Positions 11,795-23,120 of a stretch of 64,000 bases of DNA are shown here, in pieces. Both the position numbers and the translations under genes were made by a program. Under the pieces are notes generated by a model. The model was not told where the DNA came from and made no database searches. It saw only the letters and a list, made by a program, of their open reading frames with translations. Source of the stretch: Psylliodes chrysocephalus. Taxonomy: Eukaryota > Arthropoda > Insecta > Coleoptera > Chrysomelidae. Position 1 is the stretch's first letter. Each line of letters opens with the position of its first letter. Where the stretch lies: the NCBI GenBank assembly GCA_927349885.1, contig OV651818.1:77129347-77193346 (forward strand). The letters run 5' to 3'.

Positions 11795-14184
11795 GGTTGG
11801 GGGAAAATATATCGAATTACAAAATATCGATGAACAAAATATCGAAAGTACATAATGTTGAAAAAACTACAAAACATCGATATTACAAAATATCGAAATC
11901 ACCAAATCTCGAAAATACATAATATCGAAACTACATTTAAAGGATAACACATAATATCGACACTCTATAATATCGAAAATACGAAATGCAGCATAACTAA
12001 TTATCGAAACAACAAAATGTCGAAAGTACAAAACGTCGAAATTACAAAATTTCGTTTATTGTCAACAACAACCACGATACAACATAAACATCGGAAACAC
12101 AAAATATCAGTACATAAATACCAAAAAGATGGAGTACACTACACTAGATAACATCGAGATGAAAAAAAGTGCTTAAATATCAAATAACAAATTATTCAAT
12201 TAATGTCGTTACAGAGTAAGGGTAATAGCTTTCAAATAATCTAACAAGTATGTATCTGTACATTTATCTCGAGCAAATGATTGAACCACAGTAGCAAGTC
12301 TTTTATTTTTGTCGTTATATTTTTTCTTCTTGAGTGATTTTTCGCAGCCAGTTAACTGTTGGTTAATTTGAAGTTCTTGCATACTTTGTTGATCTAACAT
12401 AAACTCGAAAAATTTCCAAATAGACGGATGTTTAGATTGAACTTGTTTTTTTAAAGCACTGTGCCAGGACTCGCTAAAATTATTAGTTCTTGGCTCTTCG
12501 TTTAGGGTACGATTAAAATAGTTCCATAAGTGAAACGAAAACGATGCATGTTTCTTTTTATTATCATCTTGAATTCCCATCCAGTTCTTTTTAAAGTAGC
12601 TACAGAATTGTTGAGTATGATCCGTCAGGATTCCGGATTTTTCTATTACATTAAATGCAGTTAGTACTAAATCTTCAGGAACAAAGGCAAGCGAGATTAG
12701 AAATTTAATTTGTTTGTTGAAATCTTTATCTGTATCGTATTTTCTTTTTAAACCCGAAGAACAAATACGTCGGTAAAGTGCCTGCCGAAAATGAAAATAG
12801 CATCCCTGTTTATCAGCTATTGGGAAAAGCAAATTCGTAGCATTTATTAAGGCTATTTCAACATCCATTAGAATAAGGGATACTTTTGGATTTTTAATAA
12901 ATTCTCGAACTTTTTCAAATATTTTAATATATGTTCTCTCCATTTTATTGGGTAATAAACAGTATATTAAAGGATAAACAATACCTTCTATATCGCCATG
13001 TATCGTCAGCAATTGGTGGAATAATTCAGGCACAGTTTTAAAAGTTCCGTCAATATACCATTTAGTACTTCGTTCTAAAAAATTTAGATTTTGTTTTGTT
13101 CCCATAATAATTACTCTCTGTTTGTCATTACTGTCATATAATATAAATTCCTCGTTTTTCCCAGTTTTTCGGTATTTTTGGGGGATAACTAAATCTTCCA
13201 GATCCTTTGGGATTGAGTAGTGGGAATACTTTTTTTTTCGAATGTGACTGATAGTTCTCCTGATACTACTTATCGACGGACACGAAGTACTAGCCTCGCC
13301 ACTTACATCTGACATTACACTTGAGACAATAACTTGAGGAGCATCATTGCTGGCTAGTGCTTTTTCCTTTATTTGACTCATTTTTTTCTTGACCTCAACT
13401 TTAACAGGATTTCCTTCGTGATTGTGATCAGCGGTCCGTGAAAAGGTGTTTGAAACTAGTGTACCTCTGCCTCTGCAAAAGCTAGTCCAATTCTGGCATT
13501 TCCAATATATTTTTGTACTCACAGATTTTTTTTTGGTATAGTAATATCCATTGGAATATAATATTTTTCCGCCTTTATTGCTCTCTAAGTATTCAAAATC
13601 GCAGTCTTTTTCCATTTTTAACCTCTTTGTGCACAACACACCCACTTTTTGATTATTTCCAAATGTCAGTCAGACAAATCAAACAAACAGAAATTTTGTT
13701 TAATGATTGTTGTTGACAACAAACGAAATTTTGTTATGTAGGCACAGAATGGTATTCTTTGATGTAGGTACTAGTTTGCACTTTCGATATTTTGTAATTT
13801 CGGTAATTTGTTATTTTGCATTAAGTACATTATATTTAATTCATTAAAGAGAGTTATTTATTACTAGGCGTTACAGGAAAATTGATGTTTTTGGCTTTGA
13901 AACAGATTTTTCGATATATTTACATAATCTAAATTATGTAATGTCGATATTTTATTTATTCGGCATTATGCTGTGTCGTTATTTTGTACATCGATATTAA
14001 GTAGTTTCGATAAATTGTAGTTTCGATGTTATATTATCTCGACATTTCTTGTTTTCGATATTATGTACTGGCGATATTACTTGTTGCCGATTTTTTGTGT
14101 TTTCGATATTTTGTGATGTCTATATTTCGTTTTCGAAAATGTGTCGTTTCGATATTTTGTAATTCTATATATTTTCCCCCAACC
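11795..14184 (-). mobile_element. MULE DNA transposon, apparently intact
   Basis: The left end ggttgggggaaaatatat and the right end read on the other strand are inverted repeats of 36 bp with a single mismatch (position 19). The flanks caaataaaa at 11786-11794 and 14185-14193 are a perfect 9-bp target duplication, as expected for Mutator-like elements. About a dozen copies of an (aaa)atatcga(a) motif run inward from each end (11800-12110 and 13780-14165), in opposite orientation at the two ends. Inside, one minus-strand ORF of 478 codons encodes a FLYWCH-MULE transposase. Total 2390 bp. The near-perfect ends and duplication, and the open ORF, suggest recent insertion. Confidence 0.92.
12209..13645 (-). 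CDS. MULE transposase with FLYWCH zinc finger
   Basis: This 478-codon ORF has no internal stop. Residues ~15-75 form a FLYWCH finger: F-E-Y-L near FEYLESNKGG, then YSNGYYYT, IYWKC, a Cys, and TADHNH at the end. Residues ~190-300 match the MULE transposase core: YIDGTFKTVPELFHQL (first catalytic Asp in DGTF), then PLIYCLLPNKMERTY, LILMDVEIALINA (second acidic site) and QGCYFHFRQALYRRI. The third acidic residue may be the Glu of NNFSESWHSALKK. The protein would cut and paste DNA, and the element ends are 149 bp or more away with TIRs. The first ATG gives MGVLCTKRLK; a second Met at MEKDCDFEYLE would also keep the finger. No intron is needed. Confidence 0.9.
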   Translation of the reverse strand: MGVLCTKRLKMEKDCDFEYLESNKGGKILYSNGYYYTKKKSVSTKIYWKCQNWTSFCRGRGTLVSNTFSRTADHNHEGNPVKVEVKKKMSQIKEKALASNDAPQVIVSSVMSDVSGEASTSCPSISSIRRTISHIRKKKYSHYSIPKDLEDLVIPQKYRKTGKNEEFILYDSNDKQRVIIMGTKQNLNFLERSTKWYIDGTFKTVPELFHQLLTIHGDIEGIVYPLIYCLLPNKMERTYIKIFEKVREFIKNPKVSLILMDVEIALINATNLLFPIADKQGCYFHFRQALYRRICSSGLKRKYDTDKDFNKQIKFLISLAFVPEDLVLTAFNVIEKSGILTDHTQQFCSYFKKNWMGIQDDNKKKHASFSFHLWNYFNRTLNEEPRTNNFSESWHSALKKQVQSKHPSIWKFFEFMLDQQSMQELQINQQLTGCEKSLKKKKYNDKNKRLATVVQSFARDKCTDTYLLDYLKAITLTL

Positions 14185-14193
14185 CAAATAAAA
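14185..14193. repeat. MULE target-site duplication, right
   Basis: caaataaaa, identical to 11786-11794. Confidence 0.9.
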
Positions 14194-14786
14194 TACAAAC
14201 AAAAAATTCGAGAACAAGCTAATAAATATAGAAGAAAAAAGCCACCTAAACTTTAAGAAGCAGATTGGATTTTAGTTCGAAATTGGTAAAGAATACATAA
14301 CCAGAGGTCCTTTCCAAGTATGCATGCAAGGAATTCTGGTATATGTGCAATTTAAGAACACAGATAAACAAGAAGGTACACATTACAGCAATATTCACCA
14401 ATTTTATCACAGGAGTGATAACTTAGAAGGGGAGACTGTGTAGGACATGTCGTATATTGCACTATTTAATAAACATTCGATGTAGATTGTTGATAGTCAC
14501 TTTGACATATTTTAGTTAATAAAAGTTGTCTTAATTCTGGAGATATTTTATTACATAATTCGAGCAGAAAAACCTTTGGCAGTTTCGACAGATTGCCTCG
14601 CTCCGCTAACACGTCGCGCGTCAACTTTCTGTCTCATCTGCCAAAGTGCTAATTTCTATTCGTAATACACAAATAGCTATTGTTAATAAGGATGTTACTA
14701 TTGGAATTAAGCTATATACGATATATTGACATATATCCGAACAACTACTAAAAAGCACTACAAATGGTAGAGGTACAATACAAATT

Positions 14787-14900
14787 AATATTAGACTTCC
14801 AACACTTTCTCAATGCTCTCAAAGTCACTCTTGATTGGGTGCCGGAGCATGAGGGTGTATTGAGAATCGAGAAGCTAAGAAAACTCAATCCACTTGTTAA
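14787..14900 (+). pseudogene. LINE RNase H fragment
   Basis: The + strand reads LDFQHFLNALKVTLDWVPEH then EGVLRIEKLRKL. This matches the RNase H segment of R1/Jockey-type LINEs (V-x-L-x-W-V-P-G-H-x-G-x-x-G-N-E-x-A-D). The usual GH is EH and the NEKAD motif is eroded. Only about 40 codons remain. Confidence 0.55.
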
Positions 14901-15417
14901 AGGGTACATACGATAAATCCCTTTAAATGTATCAACTAATTTTAACTGGGTGCCATGATTTGGCATTCACACCATACACCTATTTCGAAAATGTAATTAA
15001 AACAGTGAATTGAACATGGCATATCGATTTTGAAGTAGACAATTCAGTAGGAAAATTGATAGAAACTGTATGCAATTTGGAATAACAAGAGAATTTAAAA
15101 AATGGTTTCTGAGTCTTACACAGGGTGATTTAATTGAAAACGGATATACGTTAACCTTCTAGTCATGCAGACTTTTGGGCAAAAAAGAAACAAATAATTC
15201 ATATATTATAGAAATCGTAATCAAAATTTTCATAAAACTACAGAAATGTTTAAAATTGATTTAAAAATCACTTTGATATTCTTAGATAATTAATTTTAGT
15301 AAAAAAGCGTAGTAATAAACAATAATAGCAAATACGAAGGTTATTAAAAATGTAACGTACTTCATTAATTTATTTGATGTAATTTCTGTAAAAACATGAA
15401 AACCTAAAACTAAAAAT

Positions 15418-16653
15418 AAAACCCTGTGACTTGTGACCCTTCATTGCAAAGCTGATGGAACGAGGAATCCAGCGTAATCAAATTTTAGTTTCTAGTGTGT
15501 TTGGGTGTTGCATAAAATCAAAACGTAATTTAAAAGTTTAAATTATTTTCAATCTAACAAGTGCTCAAAATGAGCACCATTGACTTGTTGGCAGCATCCC
15601 AGTCGGTGGTATGTTTCGTCTCTTACGTTACGCAACATTTCCGGTGTTATTTTATTGATTTCCTCTCTTATCATTTCCTGTAGTTGTTGATTTTTTTTAA
15701 TGTAGACTTTACTTTTGAGATGTCCCCATAAAAAGAAATCTAGCTGTATAAAGTCTGGAGACCTTGCTGTCCACTCAATAGTACATCGTCTACCAATCCA
15801 CCTACCGGGAAAATTCTGTCCAGATATTGACGAACAATAGCAGCGTAGTGTGGTGTGGCCCCATCTTGTTGAAACAATAGCCTCTCGTCGGTCAAGTTAG
15901 GGTTCATGGGAATTGGAAATAAATGACATATAACTGGCATTAATTCGTGCTTTAGAAAATGCAAGTATCTTGCTACATTAATAGTGTCATTAAAGAAAAA
16001 TGGTCCTACAATTCTATCGCGTAATAATCCAGCCCACACATTAGTTTTCTGTGGGCGCTGAGTATGAAGTTCCCTTATCTAATGGGGGTTCTCTGCAGCC
16101 CAATAACGACAGTTTTGGCGATTTACGTGCCCATTTAATGTAAAAGTAGCCTTGTCAGAGAAAAGTATCCAGTCTAAAGATAAATGGCTTTGAGTCATCA
16201 ACAATCGCAAAATTCCAGTCGTCGATCTGGATCATCTTCTAGTAGCTCTTGGGCGTTTTTTCTCATATATAAGTATTTTTATAACCGTTTTGTGATTAAG
16301 ATTACTATCACGGGCCAGTTGACGGGCTGAAGTGACTGGATTTTCTTCTAGAGCAAGCAACAAATTCAACTTCGTGTCGTCATCGACAACAGCTTCTCTT
16401 TGAGTTCGCATCCTATCACTATATCCAATCATCATCAAAATTTCGATCTTTACTATTTCAGTTAAATAATTCTAAAAAGTAAGGTTTACATTCCAAATTC
16501 CAAAACTAAACAACATTTTCAGATTGTTACTTTCAAAATAAATTTATAAACTTTTAAATTACGTTTTGATTTTATGCAACCCCAAAACGCCTAGAGTACA
16601 CTGGATTCCGCGTTCCATCAGCTTTGCAATGAAGGGTCACAAGTTACAGGGTT
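15418..16653 (-). mobile_element. Decayed DD41D mariner-like element with long TIRs
   Basis: The left end (from aaaccctgtgacttgtgacc) and right end (to ggtcacaagttacagggttt) are inverted repeats of about 130 bp, diverged but clear: cttcattgcaaagctgatgg is shared exactly. Between them, minus-strand frames encode a broken mariner transposase. No clean TA duplication is visible on the right. A second mariner-type terminus pair (cagggtgattt at 15121, caccctgtatata at 16826) brackets it, so it may sit inside an older element. Confidence 0.75.
15690..16438 (-). pseudogene. Mariner-like transposase, frameshifted (DD41D)
   Basis: Start at 16438: SDRMRTQREAVV and PVTSARQLARDSNLNHKTV form the helix-turn-helix DNA-binding part. 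Next, with a frameshift, come WILFSDKATFTLNGHVN (first catalytic Asp) and RYWAAENPH, then a stop. The frame 16039-15740 has VWAGLLRDRIVGPFFF and LLFQQDGATPHYA (second Asp). A further one-base frameshift after the IFP codons leads to WTARSPDFIQLDFFLWGHLK with the third Asp. Allowing for that shift, the spacing of the last two Asp residues is about 41, which suggests the DD41D (rosa-type) mariners. At least two frameshifts and one stop make it inactive. Confidence 0.8.
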
Positions 16654-16839
16654 TCATTTGAAAAAAACATGTTGAGGGTTGTTTCAGCTACCCCCCCAAG
16701 GGCTATATTTTTCGAAATGCTTGCAAAATGTATGTAAATATATTAAAACGTTGGACGTGTCTCGGGAAATTTTAGAAAAATTATTTACCTTCCCGCTAGC
16801 GAATTTATTCCAGTTAAGATCTCCACCCTGTATATACAA

Positions 16840-17574
16840 TATCCTTTAACTTTTAATAATTGAAGAATTTTCAAACAATATTTTTCTCTTAATTATGGAT
16901 CTTAGTAGTAGAAATTCTCAGATCGTTTTACTAACTCCAATACTAAATAAAAATTTCCATCGTATTTTAATTTATTTAATATTTTATACAAACAGCGATT
17001 ATTATTGGTACACCGGATTTATATCATATTATAATTTAACAAAAATATAAAATATGATTTCGTGTAAAATTCGAAAATCATGAATGCAGTGACGAGAGAT
17101 ATATAAACAACTTTTATTTAGGTATTGTCAGTTTATGATTAATCTGTTGTTAACGTTTATAACATAATGAAAGTTCGGCCAGAAAATCAGTTTGATGGGT
17201 TTCAATTTTAATTAAAAACCATCAATCCAAATATTAATGACGTAAATATAACGGTGACTAAGCAGTATGGATTTCTGTCAGATTTAGAACAATTTAATAT
17301 CGTTTAAATGCTAAAATAGAAAGCTAATATTGAATTGCTGTGAATATGGAAAGTCTGAAGATATTGTTATGACTAAAAATCGATTGGATAGGTTTGTTTG
17401 AAAAACTGAATTGCTTTTTGATTAAAAAGTGATGACTTGTTCAAATTAAATTTGAAATAACTATTGTAAAAGGGCGAAAAAGGAAGAGAGAGAGAGAGAA
17501 AGATATATATTTAGATAAAGATAAATAAATAATCTAGTAAACAAAGGTCAAAAGACAAATTAATAAATGTTTAT
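16840..17574. other. AT-rich stretch, nothing recognised
   Basis: No coding domain is visible. A short (GA)n run lies at 17479-17500. Confidence 0.4.
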
Positions 17575-18052
17575 ATAATTACCGAGGGGTAAACACATCC
17601 AAAAAATGTGTACACAAGAATTCCTAACATAAAGAATACCTGAGAATTCCTGGGAATACCTGAGAATTCCCGGGAATTCCCAGAGACTTCCTGAGAATTC
17701 CTGGGAATTCCCAGAGACTTCCCGGGAATACCCAGAGACTTCCCGGGAATACCCAGAGACTTCCCGGGAATACCTAGAAAATACCTGGAATACTGAGAGA
17801 ATAACTAAGTATATCCAGATAATGCCCGAAAAATATATGAGAATAACCAAGTATTTCTAAAGATTTATCTAGAGTTAGTAAATAAGGTCCTTAATGAGGT
17901 CCTTAAATTATTAGGAAAATAAATAATTGTTCCGGATTTATTAACTAATGATTAGCATTTTTTCCCTCACTTTAGATCATATTTTACTTTTGATAAAATA
18001 TAAGAAGATAAGATAGGTATTAACTGTGGGGGAAAAATTTTAACTTTGGAAA

Positions 18053-20476
18053 AAAATCTGATGTGTCCAATACATGACTTTCCTATCTAGTTATTAGGTA
18101 CAGGCTTTTTCCGGTTATTTTGTACAACCTATTGTATCATCCCTGTAAATGTTTAGAGGATGAACTAAATACATTTTCCACATGCATCTTACTCGAAACA
18201 TTTTTTATATTTGGTGTTTTCTCCGTTTTTAAACTGAAATTCGAAATTGCAGTTTATCTCAAATATCTCGACTACGGTCCATTTTAGTGAAATCATGTAT
18301 ATAACAAAAAATATAAAGAATAACATTTAAGAAAAATTATGTATGGACAAAAATTATAGAAAATTATATTGCAAACAACTTTTATTCAAAAAAATGTCTT
18401 CTCCAATAGTAAATAACGGAGATATTCGTTAAATTAAAAAAACGACCCCCTATAAAACACCCTCAGATGATTCAACTATGTCCATAATTTAGACAACTCA
18501 CCACAGAATGTATTTAAGCTTAAGTTTAAAATTTGGTGTTTTTCTCTTTATTCATTTTTGAGATATAATTTAAAATTCGAAATTTTCACATTTCCTCAAA
18601 TTTTTCGAATACGGGTCATTTTGATAAGATTAAGTATGCAACCAAAATTATCTCGAAAATTATAGAGAATAATATTGCAAACAACTTTTATTCAAAGAAG
18701 TTTCTTCTCCAAGTGTAAATAACAAATATATTCCATAAAGTAGGAAAATGGCCTTCTATAAAGTACCCCCCAGATGTTCTGACCATGCCCAAAATATATT
18801 CAGCTCACCGCAGGGTAGATTAAAATTAAAAATTTGGTGTTTTTCCTTTTGTCCGTTTTTTAGTTATGTTCAAAATTTCGAAATTTTCACTATTCCTCAA
18901 TTTTCTCGAATACGGGCCATTTTAGGAAAATTATGTATGGGACAAAACTTATAGAGAATAATATTTCAAACAATTTTTATCCAAAGAAGTTTCTTTTCTA
19001 AGCGTAAATAATGGATATATTCCATAAAGTAGGAAAATGACTTCCCATAAAGTGCCCCCCTCCCAGATGTTCCGACTATGCCCAGACTACATTTAGCTCA
19101 CCGCAGGGTAGATTAAAGCTTAAGTTTATAATTTGGTGTTTTTCTCTTTATCCGTTTTTGAGTTCAAAATTTTCACTGTTTCTCAAATTTCTCGAATACA
19201 GGCCATTTTAGGATATTTATATATGGGGCAAAAATTATAAAGAATAATATTTTAAACAACTTTTATTTGAAGAAGTTTCTTCTATAATCGTAAATAACAG
19301 ATATATTCCATAAAGTAGAAAAACGACCCTCTATAAAGTACCCCACCAAATGCTCCGACTATGTTCAGATTTAAGCTTAAGTTTATAATTTGGTTTTCTT
19401 CTCTTAATCGGTTCATGAGTTATCGAGTATACAGACACACGCACACACAGACACGCACACACACACACACACAGACATCATCGCGAAAATAGTCAAATCG
19501 GATTCAGGACCCCAAAACGTAAAAATCCGTCGAAAACTGGAGGTCGAAAAAAATTATGATTACTATACTTTCCTTATCTGTATACAGATAGGAAAATAAT
19601 CATGTTAATAAATAATGTATTTCATTTTTTAACATTTTGCCGTGAAAAAAATTTGAGAAAAAGTGAAAATTTGGAATTTTAAACATAAGTCAAAAACGAA
19701 TGAAGAGAAAAACACCAAATTATAAACTTAAGCTTTAATCTACCCTGCAGTAAGTTGTTTAGATTTTGGACATAGTCGGAAAATCTAGGGGGTACTTTAT
19801 GCAGGGTCATTTTTCTACTTTATTAAATATACGCTTGCAGAAGAAACTTCCTTAAAGAAAAGTTGTTTGCAAAATTATTCTCTATATTTTTTGTTTTACA
19901 CATAATTTTCCTAAAATGGCCCGTATTTGAGAAATTTGAAGATAAGTGAAAATTTCGAATTTTGAACATAACTCAAAAAGGGATAAAGAGAAAAACACCA
20001 AATTTTCAATTTAAGCTTAAACACATTCTGTGGTAAGCTGACTAAATTTTAGGCACAGTCGAAGCATCTGGGGGGGGGGGGGGAACTTTATGGGGGTCGA
20101 TTTTTTTACTTTAACGAATTTCAGTTATTTATGATTAAAGAAGAAATATTTTTGTCAAAGTTTTTTGCAATAGCATTTTCTATAACTTTTGTGCTCGCTT
20201 TAGTGCCATACATAATTTTTCTTAAATGGTCTGTATTGTAGAAAACAAAAAGTACAATATTTGAATTTTTTAAAATGAACCGTATTCCAGATATTTTTGG
20301 AAAACTGCAAATTTCGAATTTCAGTTTAAAAAAGGAAAAGAAAAAAACACCAAATATGAAAAAGTGTGTGGAAAATGTATGTATTTAGTTCATCCTCTAG
20401 ACTTGTAATACAAAATAACTGGAAAAAGCCTGTAAAAACTAGATAGGAAAGTCATGTGTTGGACACATCAGATTTT
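18053..20476. repeat. 2.4-kb palindrome built of ~300-bp tandem units
   Basis: The outer ends are inverted repeats of at least 80 bp (aatctgatgtgtccaa...catgactttcctatctag and its complement). The left arm holds four direct units starting near 18213, 18535, 18836 and 19135 (spacing about 322, 301, 299 and 257 bp). The right arm has two to three units in reverse orientation, with matching landmarks near 19711, 19996 and 20347. The centre carries a (CA)n tract and a small hairpin around tctgtatacaga. A lone unit is at 2518-2990. Confidence 0.75.
19433..19475. repeat. (CA)n-type microsatellite at the palindrome centre
   Basis: A run of acacacgcacacacagacac-type dinucleotides of about 43 bases between the two arms. 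Confidence 0.85.
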
Positions 20477-20939
20477 TATAGAGAATTACCAAAGAATTCC
20501 TGGGAATACCTAAGAATTCCTGAGAATTCCCAAGAATACCTGGGAATTCCTGAGAATACCTGGGAATTCCTAAGAATTCCCAAACAGATGTACACAAGAA
20601 TTCCCAATGTATTTACCCCTCGATAATTACCAAACAATAAAAAATAACAAGTGTCAGGATGTTTTGATTGATGGTCGAGGGGCTGTACATTTAATGCACA
20701 TAGTCAGGTTTTTCCTATAAAGAAGAAAATACTCGTGAGTGTCCGTGAACATTACTTTAATTATTTGTTATCTTTATTATTATCTGAATAATTATTTATC
20801 TTATTTATTATCTCAATAATTATTCGAACAATCACCAAGTACAAAGGGGATTGTACTTATTACTGTTTTGTCTATTTCATTTTAGAGGCATAGTACCTAG
20901 GATTATGAAATGTGGTCACCAAAGGATATAACTAGTTAC

Positions 20940-21125
20940 TACCCTTTTGGCGTAAAGGGATTCGACACGCGATGCGCCCCTCATTTCTACTAGTACTGAG
21001 CTGTGCAATGAGTATGAAGGGATTAAACGCGCGACATACTCGTTCCACCTACTAGAGCTTGATCCCGAAGGTCGAATTCAGAGCAGTGCAATAAACAAAA
21101 GGGATTAAATGCGCGATTGTTCGCT
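20940..21125. repeat. Short degenerate tandem repeat, ~85-90 bp unit
   Basis: The motif aagggattnnacncgcga occurs three times (about 20955, 21037 and 21107), each near gagca/gtgcaat-type sequence, giving a roughly 70-85 bp period. It is GC-richer than the flanks. Confidence 0.5.
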
Positions 21126-21694
21126 CTGGATATCATTTTTATGTGCGCATGAATAATTATTAAATCAGTAATCAAAACAGTTATCTTTATAATCTAATCA
21201 ACAATTAAATATCAATAAATGTTAAAAAGCATTTATCTAAAACCTCATATACTAAAGAAAAAGGACACTCAGTGATAAATCTTACCTGCAAATCCTATCA
21301 CACACAGTTCACAATAAATCAAGCTTTTCACGAACCGCACCTACAACTACTGAGCAGCATCTTTCTGAAACGCTAAAATAACAGAATGCCTCTATTTAAT
21401 TTCAAGTAACCTAAAACACTCGAAATCCATACCATGGGTAATAATCATAAATTAGCGCTTTTATTGTGATCTTTTCAAGTGCGGCTCGAAAACGTTGACA
21501 AAATAATATCAACAACCAGCTGAGCGCTGAAACATCTTCTCATATTACCTTTTCCTAATACCAAAACATATCGAGAAACGAATTTAAAGAAAATCAAATA
21601 GTACAGGGACTTACACTATCAACAAAGTGTTTGCACTTGGTACATATTTGATTTTATAAAACGCATGAATACAAAAATCCACGTTGTTATCCCC

Positions 21695-21835
21695 TAAATC
21701 ACCCCATCGCAACTAAAACTTAACACTGTCGAGTGTCGACCACTATTTGCCCACTGCCTGCCTCGTTTCTCGGGAATGTGCCTATTACACCAGCGGACGG
21801 ATTAATAAATGAAAATATTTCTGAGACACCCTTTA
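21695..21835 (+). repeat. Copy of the right end of the 9.6-11.0 kb foldback element
   Basis: The blocks cgcaactaaaacttaacact, ctgtcga, ttgccaactgcct-like sequence, cggacggattaataaa and tctgagacaccctttattta match 10850-11001 in order. Only the terminal ~140 bp is present. Confidence 0.7.
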
Positions 21836-22449
21836 TTTATGAACATTAAATTGTACATCTTTGGGGAATTTATGCTTAATGATGCTCAGTAAATCAAATA
21901 CTTTTTAAAATATACTTGGTTACCCTGTATATGGGCATTTCTGACACTGTTAAAGTGTCTAGTTGTAAGATTCAACAGGATCGTCTGAAGTAGTTCATTT
22001 CAACTGTTTGAAACGAGCTTTATTTTTTCGTTTATACAATGTGTTTCATTTTTATAACTCTGTATAGTAGAAATTTAAATGAGAATCACAAGTATACAGA
22101 TCTAGTGACCGCAACATAACGAAAACAAATAAAACAAATATTTACCTATTTATTTCAACCATTAGTTGGAAATTGAGGTAAATATATTTATATTAGATTA
22201 CACTAGGTCAGTGCCACTAACAGATTATTAGGATAAGTATCGATATACCTTCAAAGTAGGTATGTACTTACAAAAATACCTATTTAGTGGTACTTATCCC
22301 AGTAGCAAAGCACCTGTGACCCTACTTAATTATCCAATCAAATATTACATTTCGATTAAACTTAGAAAATCGTTACTATATAATTGAAACATTTCTGTAT
22401 CGTCAAAAAGGCAAAAACACGTCCTGTGTACCCGATTCCATACATCTAA

Positions 22450-23085
22450 ATGCCTACTTCTTCTTTTCCTACTTTCCACTTGCCAGGAAATCCTCCCAAC
22501 GACATTTTTATACCCAAACCAGGCAAGGACCCCAAATATGTAGACTCATACCGCCCTATCTCTCTCATATCTGTTCTAGGTAAACTCCTTGAACTTCTGT
22601 GTAAGGAAATAATCTGGGACTTTTGGGAAGAGCGAAACATAATTCCTCAATTCCATCATTTCACATTACTGCGGTCACTGTAGTAAACTCCAAATTTCCT
22701 CAGCCGTTTTTCTCGATGTTCAAAAAGCCTGTCCAAGTCCGGCATGCTGGACCCAGTCAAAAAGCTCATGAACATAGGTCTCCCCCTCAATATCTCAAAA
22801 CTTATTTACTCATACGTCACTGACAGAACTATTACAGTCAAAAAAGGCAACTTCCTGTCAGACCAATTTACCCCACTTACTGGGGTACCATTGGGCTTCG
22901 TCCTAGCCGCTCTTTATACCTCACTTGCATTCACGATATTCCACCTACAAACCACCCTTCAGTCGTCAAAATATCTTCCTTACGCCGATGATACTGCTTT
23001 GCTCTCTGTAGCCAAAAACTGTGACCAACTAAGTAAAAAAAAAACAATTTCGTCGCTGATATTGCAGTTACTTATAATATTTAGC
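22450..23085 (+). pseudogene. Jockey-like LINE reverse transcriptase fragment
   Basis: The + strand shows RT palm motifs in order across three frames: IPKPGKDPKYVDSYRPISLI and VLGKLLE (N-terminal RT block), then DPVKKLMNIGLPLNISKLI, TVKKGNFLSDQFTPLTGVPL (motif B, with G-V-P-L-G replacing the usual G-V-P-Q-G), and LPYADDTALLSVAKN (motif C, catalytic YADD intact). This is a non-LTR retrotransposon enzyme that would copy RNA into DNA at the target nick. Frameshifts near 22690 and 22750 and a truncated 3' side make it inactive. The YRPISL...YADDTA style resembles the Jockey group; the clade is an inference. Confidence 0.8.
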
Positions 23086-23120
23086 TGAACGACTCTTGCG
23101 ATATCTTGCTATAGTGGTAG

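Larger units (their letters stand above)
17583..20622. mobile_element. TIR element of an unnamed family (CGAGGGGTAAAC ends), 3.04 kb
   Basis: The left end is cgaggggtaaacacatcc. The right end read on the other strand is cgaggggtaaatacattggg. The flanks ataattac at 17575-17582 and 20623-20630 are a perfect 8-bp duplication; the next base (c) also matches, so 9 bp is possible with asymmetric ends. Just inside both ends are arrays of a gaattcctgggaatacct-type unit (17630-17790 and 20485-20590). The middle is a 2.4-kb palindrome. No transposase is encoded. A 347-bp relative lies at 54712-55058. The superfamily is uncertain: hAT by an 8-bp duplication, MULE by a 9-bp one and the array layout. Confidence 0.75.

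Noticed and set aside
17560..17850. 96-codon minus-strand frame with SGYSREV repeats
   Set aside because: It is the translation of the gaattcc/gacttccc array at the left end of the TIR element.
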